A stretch of 64,000 bases of DNA, from the NCBI GenBank assembly GCA_029532415.1, contig JAQOTA010000025.1, positions 62,001 to 126,000 of the forward strand, in the 5' to 3' direction. The notes below the pieces were generated by a model. It was not told where the DNA came from and made no database searches. It saw only the letters and a list, made by a program, of their open reading frames with translations. Shown here one piece after another: positions 12,880 to 24,499 of the stretch (the first letter of the stretch is position 1; every line of letters starts with the position of its first letter). Both the position numbers and the translations under genes were made by a program. The DNA is from Marasmius tenuissimus. Its lineage: Eukaryota > Basidiomycota > Agaricomycetes > Agaricales > Marasmiaceae.

Positions 12880-13470
12880 CTTCCGACGATATTGGTCTCA
12901 GATGGCGATGAGCCGAAGGACTCCGTGTGAGGGTTTGAAGGGAGTCGATTACTTATACTGGCTGACAATGTTTCTCAACTCGTTAACATGGACCTGAATC
13001 CGTCTTGATGATATGATATGTATGCTACATACTTTATGATGCCCATCATTGAGCGTCAGTCTCTGGGTCTGGATATGAATATACCTTTCTTCTGCTCGAA
13101 CTCGACGACGAAGAAAATGTGAAGAAATACCCATGTGGCTTTGACCGGAGGATCCCGAATAATGCCGGCGGTAGACTTGGTCCATGGACTACGCGATCCA
13201 ACGAGGGGACCTGAGATGAGCTCAGCAACCCAAGTCTTGGTCAAAAGCTCACTTACTATTAGCCTCCAGTCACCATCCAGAATGACGGAGATCGTATCGA
13301 CGCCCTTGCCTGTCCTTTCCAAGGAGTTGTGACCATTCGCCATTGCATTCCCGTCAACTGAATCACATCAGCAGACTGCGGGAAAAGGCTCCCCTGCATT
13401 GGCCAGGTTACCGTCTGTTACCGTTTACCCACCAACGTCGACGTCAGCCAGCGCTTTTCACTGCAACCCA
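12880..13470. other. Intergenic between membrane gene 2 and TAP copy B
   Basis: About 590 bp. I see only shadow frames and no clear TATA box. It should contain the promoter of TAP copy B. Confidence 0.4.
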
Positions 13471-15886
13471 ATGGATCGACGACGCTTCACAAAAGCGCTC
13501 GGCTTCATTGGTATCGCACTTCTGATTTGCGCGTGCGGTGCAGCATTCCATCCCAATTTCCAAAAGGACCTAACAGAGTTGTCCGTGGAAACACAAGATC
13601 AGACAGAGTGGTCAGAATGGACCGAGTCATCTTGGGCAAAGGTGTGTTCTCGAGAGCGTTTTGATTTCTTGAGTGGTTCTCAAGTATTTCTATCTACCAG
13701 TTGAAGCCTTCAAAAGAGTTGAAATGGGTCGACTGCTATCCTGGAGGGTTCGAGTGTGGCCGTCTTCAAGTATGCTCTACGCTTCTACGCTATGAAAAGG
13801 TTGTGGTGGAGACTAACATCACTTGGCTTAGGTGCCTCTCGACTACAACAAGCCCGAGGATGAATTGGCTGCTATAGCTCTCATCCGGCTTCGAGCCAAC
13901 GTGTCAACAGACAGCACAGACTACCGTGGGCCGATTTTGTTCAATCCGGGAGGGCCAGGAGGGAGTGGTGTCGACCTCGTAAGGGGCAGGGGAGCAATGC
14001 TGGCGAAGGTTGTGGGACCTCAGTTCGATATTGTAGGATTCGATCCCCGCGGTGCGTAGCTATACCTCTTTTGCGATCACCCATCCTCATTTCTTTCTGA
14101 AGGTGTTTCTCGCTCGACTCCACGCGTCTCTTTCTACGAGTCTCGCGTCGAACGTGAACTGTGGGCACGCCCCAGCGTCAGGGAGCTCAATATGTCGTCC
14201 GATACGGTCGCGAGCTCATGGGCGCGAAATGAGATCACGGGAGAACTCGCTGCGCAACGGGACGATAATGTACTTGCTCACATCAACACTGATCACACGG
14301 CGAGGGATATGCTCAAGATTACCGAGGCTCATGGCCGGAAGAAATTACAATACTGGGGATTCTCGTCAGTGAAACCTAGCGACATGCCATCAGAAACCAT
14401 CTGACTGGAAGCGCGTCACAGATACGGAACCGTTTTGGGCTCTACATTCGCTGCAATGTTCCCGGTTAGTTTCTGTATAAATGCAACCGACGACACCTAA
14501 CAGTCCCTTGACGTTGGCAGGACAACGTGGAACGCCTTGTTATTGATGGAGTGGTCGACGTGACGGATGACTATTATACCAGTGAGCCCTGAGTCGACAT
14601 TCAAAAATTACTGGACTGGACTAAAGCGGGCTGCAGCGAAATGGACGACGAACCTACGCGATACCGACAATGTGCTGCAATGGTTCTTCAAAGACTGCCT
14701 CGATGCGGGCCCTAATGATTGTGCATTCTACGAACCTTCCATCGAGGCTATGAACGGCAAACTCAACAAGTTGTACGCGTCGATAATACAATCTCCCGTT
14801 CCAGTCCACACCAATGCTTCATACGGCATTGTCGACTACGCTCGCCTTCGAGGGACCATTTTCACTGCATTTTACCAACCATTTAACAAATGGGCTCAAC
14901 TCGCAGCAGGTCTCGCGGATTTGATCAACGGTAATGGGACTGCGCTGTATAGCATGACAGATGCAGACCAATTCCAGTGTTCTTGCGATCCCCTGGAGAA
15001 GGCTTTCCAGGGTGTGGCCGACGCCACGACCGCTATAGCGTGTAATGATGGAGATGTTGTGTCGTCTGATTTGGAGAGTGCTCAGGAGCATTATGCGAAT
15101 ATCTTGAAGGTTTCGGAGTGGGGAAGTCTGTGGGCTGGAATCCATTTGGCTTGCGCGTAAGTATATTTTGATGCTGGCTATGGTTAGAGATACTGAGTGC
15201 CGTCACCTGGGGATGATTTAGATCGTGGCCCCAAATACCCAAGACTCAGTTTAGGGGTGCGCCGGAGCCAGTTTGGGTGTCGACTGAATCCTCATTTTCT
15301 TGCGCGCAGGTCCTATTGCCGGCAACACGAGTTTTCCTCTTCTCATTATTGGCAACAAGGCGGGTACGTCGCTCTTTGAATCTCTTTCAAGCTACCCGTA
15401 CCTAACGTATCGATTTAGACCCGGTGACCCCACTTTGGGCGTGAGTCCCGTTTCTTTTCCTCCACCCCAGCAAACAGGGAAGTAACTCATGTGTGACAGA
15501 GCACACAAGGTCTCCAAAGGATTCCTCGGATCCGTAGTCCTCTCGCAAGACTCCGCTGGTGTAAGCAATCGCCTATCCTCCTTTCCACACGACTGATTTC
15601 GAGCATTCCGGACGTATAGCACTGTTCGTTATCCTCTCCCTCCGTCTGCACAGCTCGGGTTGTTCGCGAGTACTTCGTGAATGGCACGCTACCTGATGCC
15701 GGGACGTGGTGTCCTATCGATGGGTCACCTTTCGATCCATCAAATTCCAGCTCGATCGAGGACTTTGAGTTTGGGCAGGATGGCGCACAAATTCCATTGA
15801 AGGGCGCGGAGGAAGGGGATCTCGCCGAGGCGCTACGAAACCTTGCGAGATTTGATGATACGAGGGTGTCACCACTTCATGTCTGA
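13471..15886 (+). CDS. Secreted TAP-like alpha/beta hydrolase (peptidase S33-like), copy B
   Basis: Predicted secreted aminopeptidase-type serine hydrolase of 594 aa from 12 exons: 13471-13641, 13701-13769, 13832-14051, 14103-14364, 14422-14464, 14521-14581, 14637-15156, 15222-15256, 15310-15363, 15419-15440, 15500-15560 and 15620-15886. The N terminus holds a hydrophobic signal (ALGFIGIALLICACGAAF). The oxyanion loop FNPGGPGGSG is at about residues 117-126, nucleophile Ser241 in GFS-YGT, Asp479 in DPVTPL and His507 opening the last exon. A cysteine-bearing lid occupies exon 7. The TAP-like C-terminal segment ends about 90 residues after His507. It differs from copies C, D and E mainly in the lid and tail. 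The gene looks functional. Confidence 0.88.
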
Positions 15887-15962
15887 ACATTGAATATTGG
15901 ACGGATCGGATGGCGGTGGGGACGACGAACGAGTATCTAAAGGAAATTTGGATGTGTTTTAG

Positions 15963-16011
15963 TTTGCTTTTCGTGTACCTTGCTTTTCGTGTACCTTGCT
16001 TTTCGTGTACT
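15963..16011 (+). repeat. Short tandem repeat, 16-bp unit, three copies
   Basis: Three consecutive copies of TTGCTTTTCGTGTACC (last base T in the third) lie in the 3' flank of TAP copy B. The unit is pyrimidine-rich; it may be part of the 3' UTR or terminator region, with no further role visible. Confidence 0.8.
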
Positions 16012-16231
16012 TTGCTTTATGTTGGAACAATCCAGTCGAGTTCCAGATTGACAGCCTAACTAATGGCAGGGCAACAGCTCCTTGACAGATGAGGACTTAG
16101 GCTAAATCAGGGACTTTGAACTACATGCTACTAAGAGACCTACAAGGCAGTCGTGACTTGTTTACAGGTAAGAGAAGAGGGAGAGAGAAAATCACATTTG
16201 AATTCAGACCGATCTGACTAGAGTCTGAACT

Positions 16232-17831
16232 CTAGACTAGTTTTTCTCCCTCTTCCACCGGGGACGGCGTCTCTCTCGTCGGCTGGGAAGTGTCGTGTGA
16301 CCTGCGGGCGAAGTCGATGGTTGTAGTTCTCGCCTCACCGGGCGTAGAGATCGGACGGTCAGCGAACTGCAGCGTGGAAACCATTTGTTGGACATTTTCG
16401 ACACTCTTTCCGTATGCTGCCCGTACGATTATGAGCGTGGGGGCGATACCCTGCCGGAGAGCGGAATGTTAGTGAGGAAACTTGATCGGAAGATGGCAAA
16501 ATCTCACCCCCATCGCGGCTAGCGCAGATCCAAGGTCGATTGGAATCACTGCTCGAACAGTGGGATCGATTACAAAGAGCATGATAGCGATCGCGACCAG
16601 ACTCAACGAGTAGAGGAGTCCAGACTCGAGGCTGTTATGGTATCCAAAATTAGTAACCGACTCTGGGGGGCGGAGAAGACACGCACATTATGGCTATGAT
16701 CGTCTTGTACTTTGCGTGAATTGGTTGACCCATCAACTTTCTTGCCTCACGACTTATCCACCATATTCGTCCGGCTGTGTAATAGTAATAGCACTATTAG
16801 TCAATCAAGTGAGCTTGTTAGGAGATGATCGAAACATACCGGTCATCAACGTCAATATACCGTTGAACACAGCAACAGTAATCATCCAGGGGTTGTTTAT
16901 CGCTATGCCCATTGCATAGAGACGATTATTGGAACGCACGGTGGAGTCTCTGGACCCCATCCCTGCAAGTATGACACTTGCAAAGCCTATACCTATCCTA
17001 CGATCAGTCTGAGAGTCGAATGAGTTCGAGAGCTATACTGAGAGACATACAATTGAGGCAGACGCTAACAAAAGCCAAGGGGTACAGGACAAGTTTCCGA
17101 TAGCCCCAGATGATGTAGCACCGGTGGATCTAAGTGGGCCGTGAGTGAGGCGTCCCGCGTCAGAGAATGACTAGATGACAAAAACTAAGTATAACCCACC
17201 AGCATAGCGTCGGCAATTGCACTAGTACAATTCGGTCGAGACATCAGTAGTCAGCTTATGTTGGCAAAAAGCTTATGAGACGTACTTCATTGCAGTGATG
17301 CCCAAGTTTTCGGCCGTACTAATGAACGCGAATGTTGTGACAATGCTCTCGTATGATATGTAGTGAATGAGTAGGACGTACAATAAGGCGGTCTTCACGC
17401 GGTCGTGCCTAAGGTGATTGAGGAGGCGAGAATAGTTCCTTGTCTTGATGGCATTAAAGATGATAGTGGAATCTTGTATCAACCCCCAAACGATGAAGAG
17501 ATTGTCGACTGTTGCGAGCACGAAAAGCGACACAGTAAAACCGAGGTAGAGTCCAGAAGAGGGAGTACCACGACGAAGAAGAATGCGCATCGCTAGGCCG
17601 AATAACATGATGTATATACCTGTCGGAGCAATTTGAGCCCAGTGTGGTATCGTTGAGGGGTGTCTTGCTCTTACCATAAATCAAAAACAGAACCTGAGGA
17701 GAAGTCTTAGAGTTGATTGTTGATCATTCTATCAGAGAGAGACGACTTACCGACAGCGTGGTGACAGTCTGAACCACGCCAGTTTGTACCGTGGTATAGG
17801 GCGCAACAATCTGTTCCACGGTCCTGGCCAT
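16232..17831 (-). CDS. Seven-TM-like membrane protein, unknown function (divergent paralogue 1)
   Basis: Eight or nine exons read leftward from ATG 17831. Exon 1 encodes MARTVEQIVAPYTTVQTG. A 19-nt microexon (about 17687-17669) and a long exon (about 17632-17285) with GIYIMLFGLAMRILLRR and two further TM segments follow. Next come an IHRCYIIWGYRK exon, an exon with NPWMITVAVFNGILTLMTG, a GRIWWISREARKLMG exon, an LESGLLYSLSLVAIAIMLFV exon and a last exon beginning GIAPTLIIVRAAYGKSV. The stop is at 16232. All visible splice sites are GT-AG and frames are open. Homologous to the gene at 20955 in sequence and intron positions. Membership of the large unnamed Agaricomycete 7-TM class is my inference from topology and the IAPxLIIVRxA ending; ligand and function are unknown. 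Confidence 0.72.
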
Positions 17832-17834
17832 TGC

Positions 17835-18800
17835 AACTAAGTTGATCTAACGACCCTAGTGACTTGGAACGATAGCACCTTCGTGACTTTCAACAGGATC
17901 TTTATACCTCGCTTCGTCTCGTTCAAGCGCCCGATAATCTGCAGATGCTATGACCGATCAGCGTCGCTGAAGTAGCCATTCGTCCTGTCAAGTTTAAGGT
18001 TTTACGGAGTCCTATTGTTTCTCGCCACAAGCATGGGAATAACGCCATTGACAGGACTTCACGCGCCCGCCTCAGGAGTGACTATTGGACCCCGAGTCAA
18101 GAGAAGCCTGCAACATCGGAGGCAAGCAAGTTGATCCACCAAAGTAAATCCAAGAACTTACGAGCCAGTTCTATAGCCCTCCTTATCGACCTAACTTGGG
18201 CTGGAATTCAATAGAAAGTGGAGGGATGGCGCAGGCATGGTGAGTCGACTGTCGGAGTCCGCGGCGAGAGGGCAGGGCCGACTCAACAGGTACGATAGAC
18301 GCTCTATCCCCAGCACAGCCTAGCACATGTCTTTGAGTTTCGAGCGATTCCGGGGTTTGGCCCTGTAGCATTTTTGAACCACGGGATGGAAGATGAATGT
18401 GCCGCTGACCTCTTCATTTTAAAAGTTGTGGCGCTGACACTCCACATCGTATAGATATCGATAAAACTCGAAACGCGTTCTTTCGCCAGTTTCGTCGCAC
18501 CGACGGCGTTCGAATGTCGAGATCTTTCAATGAAGGGTGTTCGAGTCTCGATAGGACGTAGAATTGAATATCCTAAACTGGAAGTCGCGCCCACTGTCAT
18601 ATGGTTAGTCTCCAAAAGATCTTGAAGATACGACAAAGGGATGGTTCAGACTGACAGAGGAATCAAAAACTCCGACCGATGAGTACAAAGCGTTCAAGGG
18701 TCAAGACGAAGTCAGAAGAGTGGCACTCACATTGGCGGGAGGAGATTGTCTTGTCGATCTCCCCAGCTGATATGGTTCTAATCAAATCATTGTGAAATTC
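17835..18800. other. Intergenic upstream of the 17831 gene
   Basis: About 1 kb with only shadow frames. It should hold the promoter of the minus-strand membrane gene; I see no clear TATA box. Confidence 0.4.
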
Positions 18801-20040
18801 GGCGTGTCCAACGAGTGTGGCTTCGAGGGTCAGATCAGGCCCTCACGTTATCGTGGTGGTGGTCAAGGCTGAAAGAGTTTCAGTATTTGCTCTAATTTGG
18901 CGCACAAGTTGTAGGGCGCTTCTCCGGCGCTCAACGTTTGTCCCCTCGTTGTTCCCAACTGCCATGTTCGCATTGTGGTTCTGCAGGACAAGCCCTTGAA
19001 TCACTCATTGTCAGCACTTTTTGGGTATGGACTACATTGTCACTGCCTCTCTGCTGGATCTACCAAGGGGTTCGGAGTCTGGACGATACCCGAACCCGCT
19101 GCTCCAAAATTGGTATGTATCAAAATTACTCGAGCCCCCCAAGCTCAGGATTAAGGGCTGTCAACGTTCTCTCGAAATATGGATATTTAAATCCTCAACG
19201 GCTTATGCAACTTGCTTACCGGTACCATTGAATTCGATCCATTGGCTCTAATGGTATGTACCAGTGAGCGTCTACTTCAACTTATGAAAATCTGAACCTC
19301 ATGCAATTCCGTCTAGTTAACTGCTCTCGTTTGCGGCGACTCGCGAGTCAAACTCCCCGCGCTGAGCCAGGCCATCAATTTTGGGCTCGATGCTTACCCA
19401 GGATTCTATATCTTACTTGTACTATCCCGTCGACCACACATTGCGTTATACCTGTCATGTGTCGCAACAATCGAGAGCGCCGTCCATATATGGGGTATAT
19501 GCACCAACAGATTGTCCCATTCATGTAGGTGCTATCAACTCCCTCAAACGACCTGCGATGTACTTGACATTACTCAACCTCCCTCACAGTATCATCACTG
19601 GCTCGATGCTTACGCGTCGATCGGCTCGTGCGCGAATCGGATTTTGGCAATTTAATCCGCCTCGATACCTTTGGAACTGTGTCAAGTGGACTTCCAAGAG
19701 TTTTTCTTTCTTTCTTTTTGCTCCACGGACTGGATTCTATCGTGCTACTCGTAAACCCTAGTATGTATCCTGATGAGAATGGCCGGATGGTCAAGCTCAA
19801 ATCCGTGTCGACCTAAAGTTGTTTTCGCCGTATATGTCGGCGAGTGGTCCTGTGTTCCTCAAAAGAGCCTCGATATCGGAGCTTCCGCCATAATTGCACC
19901 TGGCCTCATCGTTGTGAAGGCAGCGTAAAATATGCAGCTAATTCCCATCAAGTGATTTCGATGTTGCGGTCTGCAGTGAGGGACCGCAATCTTCATACTA
20001 TGTTTGGTGTTATCTCAGATTGTGACACCTCATAGAAATC
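18800..20040 (+). pseudogene. Decayed third member of the 7-TM-like family
   Basis: The plus strand holds fragments of multi-TM coding. A hydrophobic exon at about 19330-19500 contains NFGLDAYPGFYILLVLS followed by a second TM-like stretch. A terminal piece at about 19813-19928 contains DIGASAIIAPGLIVVKAA and is then cut by TAA. That ending matches the IAPTLIIVRAA ending of both intact neighbours. Multiple stops and missing exons prevent a full model, so I call a pseudogene lying between the two intact paralogues. The 20040-20850 stretch after it shows no coding logic. Confidence 0.4.
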
Positions 20041-20852
20041 CTGTGGCACTCGAGTCAGAGAAGCTAGAGGCAGCTTTGGCAGGAGACCCGAGAAAGAGGA
20101 TGGGCGGCGTTTGTGGCTTCCGATAACGTCGTTTACCTTCACTAGTATGGAGAGAATGTTTTAGGTTGCGTCGAGGCCACGAGGTTGCATATTAACGGTA
20201 TGTAGCTTTGGCAGACTGTTTCGCAACGATGCTAAATGAGTACTCATACATCTTTGGGTATCCGTTCAATCTCCAGGGCGCGAGTATCTGGAACTGGGGT
20301 CTGTTTCCTTGGACGCTCACATTGAGTTTTCGTGACTCGTATCTGCTTGGCGGTTCTCGCGTCGATTGCCATTACCTCCTAGGGCCTAGTGTTTCTTTGA
20401 ACGAGTTTCAAGGCCGGCGCCGTTGTCTCGCCTCTCAAGTATTTCAACGACGGTGACTTAGGCTCATCATTGGTAAGTCTGGCCGGTGCTACTGCCTCAG
20501 ATTCTTCTTCTTTTCTCATGTTACTCATGAGGCGAGACTGTTGCCATCCCCGAGTCAATGTTTCTCTGCAAGTTACAACCTCTCCGGGTTCTCGTATTCA
20601 CCGATCACGGAACAGCCTTCTAAATGCTATCATCTAGTCGCCAGGGCTGATCGTCATACTATCATGATCGCCACCATTTTATTGTCGGCTGATACCCATC
20701 ACCGCCATCACTCCCGCAACTTACACCTGTCAAATTCACTCTCATATTCAGAATTCAATGTCATAGGCGCTCTCCCCGACCAATGAGACATGGGTGTCAA
20801 GAGTTCTTTCTAGTACCACTGAGAAGTCCCAAAAACGGGCCAATGTCCATGC

Positions 20853-20860
20853 TATATAAG
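20853..20860 (+). promoter_or_regulatory. TATA box of membrane gene at 20955
   Basis: TATATAAG lies about 95 nt upstream of the start codon, followed by a pyrimidine-rich stretch at about 20862-20900. Confidence 0.55.
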
Positions 20861-20954
20861 CTTGCGCCTCAGTCACCTGCTATCCTCAAGCTTCGAGCCA
20901 CAAGAACCACAGTGCCTTCGGCCACCATCACGTCCCTCTACTCAACGGTCATTC

Positions 20955-22579
20955 ATGGATCTCGAAGAAGCTCTTGCACCTTATCTCACAGTCACGACGG
21001 TTATCGTACGACCCATAGCTTCATTGACGGTCAGTTGCGTTCATTTATCCGATTCATCATGGAGTTCTCATGCTCGGGTTTATCCAGGCCTTGTTTTTTG
21101 TATATGGTAAGCCCATCGTTTCCTCGCTACAGCGTCCTTCCCGACGACTGAGTATCGAGTCCTTGGGGCAGGTATCTACACCATTATCTTCGGGTTAGCG
21201 ATCCGTGTACTCTGTCGACGCGACGCACAATCTTCGAGATTGTATCTCGGAGGTACCATAGCCCTTTTTCTCCTTGGGACGTTATTCGTCTCAGCGTATC
21301 TATGGACCTCCATACTCAGCACCGTGATATTTTACAAGGCTGTCAAAGCGCAGGATCTCACTCCCATGCTGGAATATCTACGCCACAACGTTCAAAAGAC
21401 TGCCACCGGGTAGGTGTGGAATTGATTCCTTCCCTCGTTGGATCTCAATATGTACTTTTCTAGGGGTATAATGAACCTTGTTTACGATCTGATGAAGTGA
21501 GTACTCAACGCTATCGGATGAGGGACCGTGTATTGACTGAAGTTCTTGCCATAGCGCGTTGGCAGACTTAATGCTGGTAAGCTCCCACTCTTCGCGAAAG
21601 TCGACGAGATGAATGATTGTAAACCTCCACAGATCCATCGATGCTACATTATCTGGGATTCCAACAAATTCGTGCTCTACCTGCTCGCCTTCCTTTCCTT
21701 TGTCTTGAATGGTGTGTCGGTTACCCAAATTGCTCCCCGGACCTTCACTCACACTACGATGGTTCATGTAGGCATCACCATTGGCTGCGAGATTCCCTAC
21801 GTGATCGCCACCAATGACACCTCGTCTCTATATAACGTCAATATGTTGTTGAAGACAAGACAAATAATCGAGGCAGCCGCGTTCGGTATCACGGGATTTA
21901 ACTTGCTCCTGACCTTCATGACCGGTACGTCGTTTCAGGATCTTGGTGCTCTCGACGAGTACTTACTGGGCGGAACATAGGCGGGCGAATTTGGTGGATT
22001 AGTCGCGAGGCAAGAAAGCTTATGGGTCAACCCACCCATTCCAAATACAAGGCGACTGTTGCTATCATGTACGTTATACTAGTGTCTGTCTGCCCTTAAC
22101 AATGCGGGATTACTGAAGAGAGGACATTCGACAGCATTGAATCCGGGATCCTCTATGCAGGGTTTATGCTAGTCGCTATGGTCTATCAGCGCACCATGGA
22201 TCCGGAGACTCGAGGGGCAGTAGCGATAGACTTGGGAGCTTTAACAACGCTGATGGCAGTAAGTCCTGAACGTAGCGCCCTGAAGCCAACGTTCGCGACT
22301 AACCCATTTTATGTGCTATTTTCACAGGGATTGGCGCCGACATTGATCATCGTTCGGGCAGCTCATGGGAAATCCGTCAGTAGTGTGAACCAAATGATGT
22401 CCTTGCAGATGCAATTCGCGGACCCTCAGCTCGCCCAACAAAAGTCTACAATATTGGGAGTAAATGTCGATTTTCATTCAAGAGCGACAGACGACCCGGC
22501 TGCCACCTCAACGGGGGATAGCTCCGAAAGGCTGTCTGATGGACTCGGGGAGGGTGCAGTGGGCGAAAAAATGGTTTGA
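20955..22579 (+). CDS. Seven-TM-like membrane protein, unknown function (divergent paralogue 2)
   Basis: The exon series starts 20955-21029, then a 19-nt microexon 21088-21106, 21172-21409, 21464-21496, a 22-nt microexon 21555-21576, then 21633-21923 and three more exons to the stop at 22579. Key stretches are GIYTIIFGLAIRVLCRR, IHRCYIIWDSNKFVLYLLAF, GRIWWISREARKLMGQPTHS and GLAPTLIIVRAAHGKSV, all shared with the minus-strand gene at 17831, including the 19-nt microexon. A hydrophilic Ser/Asp/Glu-rich tail of about 75 residues follows the last TM. The gene appears intact. Function unknown; it could be a receptor- or sensor-like protein, but nothing in the sequence proves that. Confidence 0.75.
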
Positions 22580-22729
22580 GTAAACGTCACCTCTTCAAAA
22601 AATTTGGGTAATAGGGTATATATGGGTGTAATTACTGGTTCTTGTAAAATAGAGGACGTGCCACTAGCCATAGTACAGATATCACAATAACCGCTCGTGT
22701 CTAGATCACCGATGCTACCTCCGATCAAC

Positions 22730-24248
22730 TCAGGGCTGCTGAGATTTTGCTCGTTCCTCGAGCTTCTGCCTATGGTCATTGCAACGATCCACCCAGGCAC
22801 ATCCCAGCCCTTCGAGTTTCTTCGCGCTCTCCAAGTCAGTCTCCGTGACGCCCGTGAACCACTCTTTGAACGATTCCAAGTCGTCAGGTAGACCTTTCCC
22901 GTCTGTCTGTAGTTCGATCAAAACCTCTGCAAGACTGTAATCGCGTTCAAGTTCGGGTCTCTTGAGCCCTCGAATAATCGCCTCCTGTGCCTCTTTAATC
23001 TTTCCCTGAGCTTCTAGAGCGCGTGCTTGACGGAAGTAGCTGGGCGTTGGACGTGAGCATTTATTTCGAGGCCCAGAGCTCGGACGAAGGAAACTCACCC
23101 TTTCGCATACCCAGGATCAGAATGTTCTGCCTTCTTCCCTGCATCCAACGCTTTCTCCGCATCTTTTCCTTCGCCCTCAATCATCCATGCCGCCGACCGA
23201 TTGGCGTGACACATTGCAACCAATGTATACGCTTTTCTCTCCTGCTCCTTGTCCGGATCGCCTCCGCCCCATATCTTGTACACAGCGTCGATCGCGGCCT
23301 GATAGAGCCGAAGGGCTTCCTTCCTCTTTCCTGCTTTGAATGCCTGGTTTCCTTGCTCCTTGTATCCGTTTCCCATGGCCCTATACTTCGCTATCAGCTC
23401 CTGCCTTTCCGCATGGGCGATATCTTTGACACGCTGTTCCTCTTCTCGCGATTCTACCAACCAGTGGAACGGCTTTGGGAGGGTGTCGAGGAACGGTCGT
23501 AACACGTCGACGTGGACTCCCAGTTTCGTGTCAAGTCGAAGTTGGAAAGGTAATTCAGGTTTTAGCGGGGGCAGTGGGCTTGCGAATGATCGTTGAATGA
23601 GACTAGACTCGTTTTAGCGTGTTCAAGCGGGACGAGAGAAAAACTAGCGACTCACTTGAGCACGACATCTGACGTTGGTAGACTATCCCCACATTCCTCG
23701 TAACCTCTCATACGCTCTCCTTCAAAACATGCCAGAACGTATCGGGGACGAGCATCCGAAACGAAGGGTATTTTCTCCGGTGGGATGAGGTCTCCCGAGC
23801 GATTGAAGTGCCCTTGGTACGCTAATCCGACGTAGTACAACGTATTTTCCTTGATTGTGTTCTTCAGAGAGTTGAAGTCAAACTTGGTGAGATCTTGTTG
23901 CCTTTGGTCGTGATCGAGTGTGTCTGTGAGTTGCGCGAACTGGGCAAGGTCTGGGTTGTCCATGTTTTCCATGAGGTATCTAACAAAAAAAAAAAACAAA
24001 AAAAAAAAAGACAAATGAACAAGTTGTGTGGACGACATACAGACGGATAGGCAACGAGTACGCCAGTGCACACCCACCTCCCAATGTCGTCCATTTCTAC
24101 CCTCCCAGTGACGGGATTGGGGCGAATGTTCTTCAAAAGTTTCTATTGAAGAAAAATTAGAGGGGACTCGATGTGTGCATCGAGCATGAATGTGTACCGT
24201 GGCCAACTTCTCGTATTCTTTGGCATTTTGAGGGTTAGGCGGTGCCAT
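22730..24248 (-). CDS. TPR-domain protein (409 aa)
   Basis: Five exons, 24248-24198, 24142-24078, 23979-23656, 23578-23099 and 23039-22730, sum to 410 codons including the stop. The N-terminal half (about residues 1-180) is a non-TPR domain I do not recognise, with DTLPKPFHWLVESREEEQR near its end. The C-terminal half carries TPR helices: a repeat built around YKEQGNQAFKAGKRKEALRLY (about residues 215-250), a repeat with ANRSAAWMIEGEGKDAEKALD and a third with GYFRQARALEAQGKIKEAQ that is split by the last intron. Such TPR arrays typically bind the C-terminal peptides of chaperones or act as assembly scaffolds. Intron 2 has a long A/T run just before exon 3. I cannot name an orthologue. Confidence 0.88.
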
Positions 24249-24499
24249 GGTAGAGATGATTGTCGTGATTGTCGTAGTCTAAGTAAAGAAAGGGACGCGT
24301 CGCATAAGCGCCGGAATTCCTAGCCATGGCAGACCCGTGTGGCCAAGATACTTACTAAAGTTCTACATCTACCTCTGTGCCCACTATATTCGAGAAAACA
24401 AAGTTAATTACATACGGTTATATGATATGCTGTTGTAAGGTAGCGGCGAAATAATCATAGAACGATATGTTCGGTCTATGCAACCTACAAACCCCAGAA

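Larger units (their letters stand above)
7440..12880. repeat. Tandem segmental duplication, about 3.2 kb period
   Basis: Two units, roughly 7440-9640 and 10690-12880, match in the same order at an offset of about 3.23-3.25 kb. They share a CAGTCTTCTGGAATA block (8100 and 11333), a CAGAGCTCCA...ATATTAG block (8392 and 11619) and the whole four-exon membrane gene (8636 and 11855). The coding exons are far better conserved than the upstream flank, so selection has kept the plus-strand genes while the minus-strand partner decayed. Confidence 0.75.

Noticed and set aside
15963..16011. CRISPR-like direct repeats
   Set aside because: Three contiguous 16-bp units without spacers in a eukaryotic genome; a plain tandem repeat.
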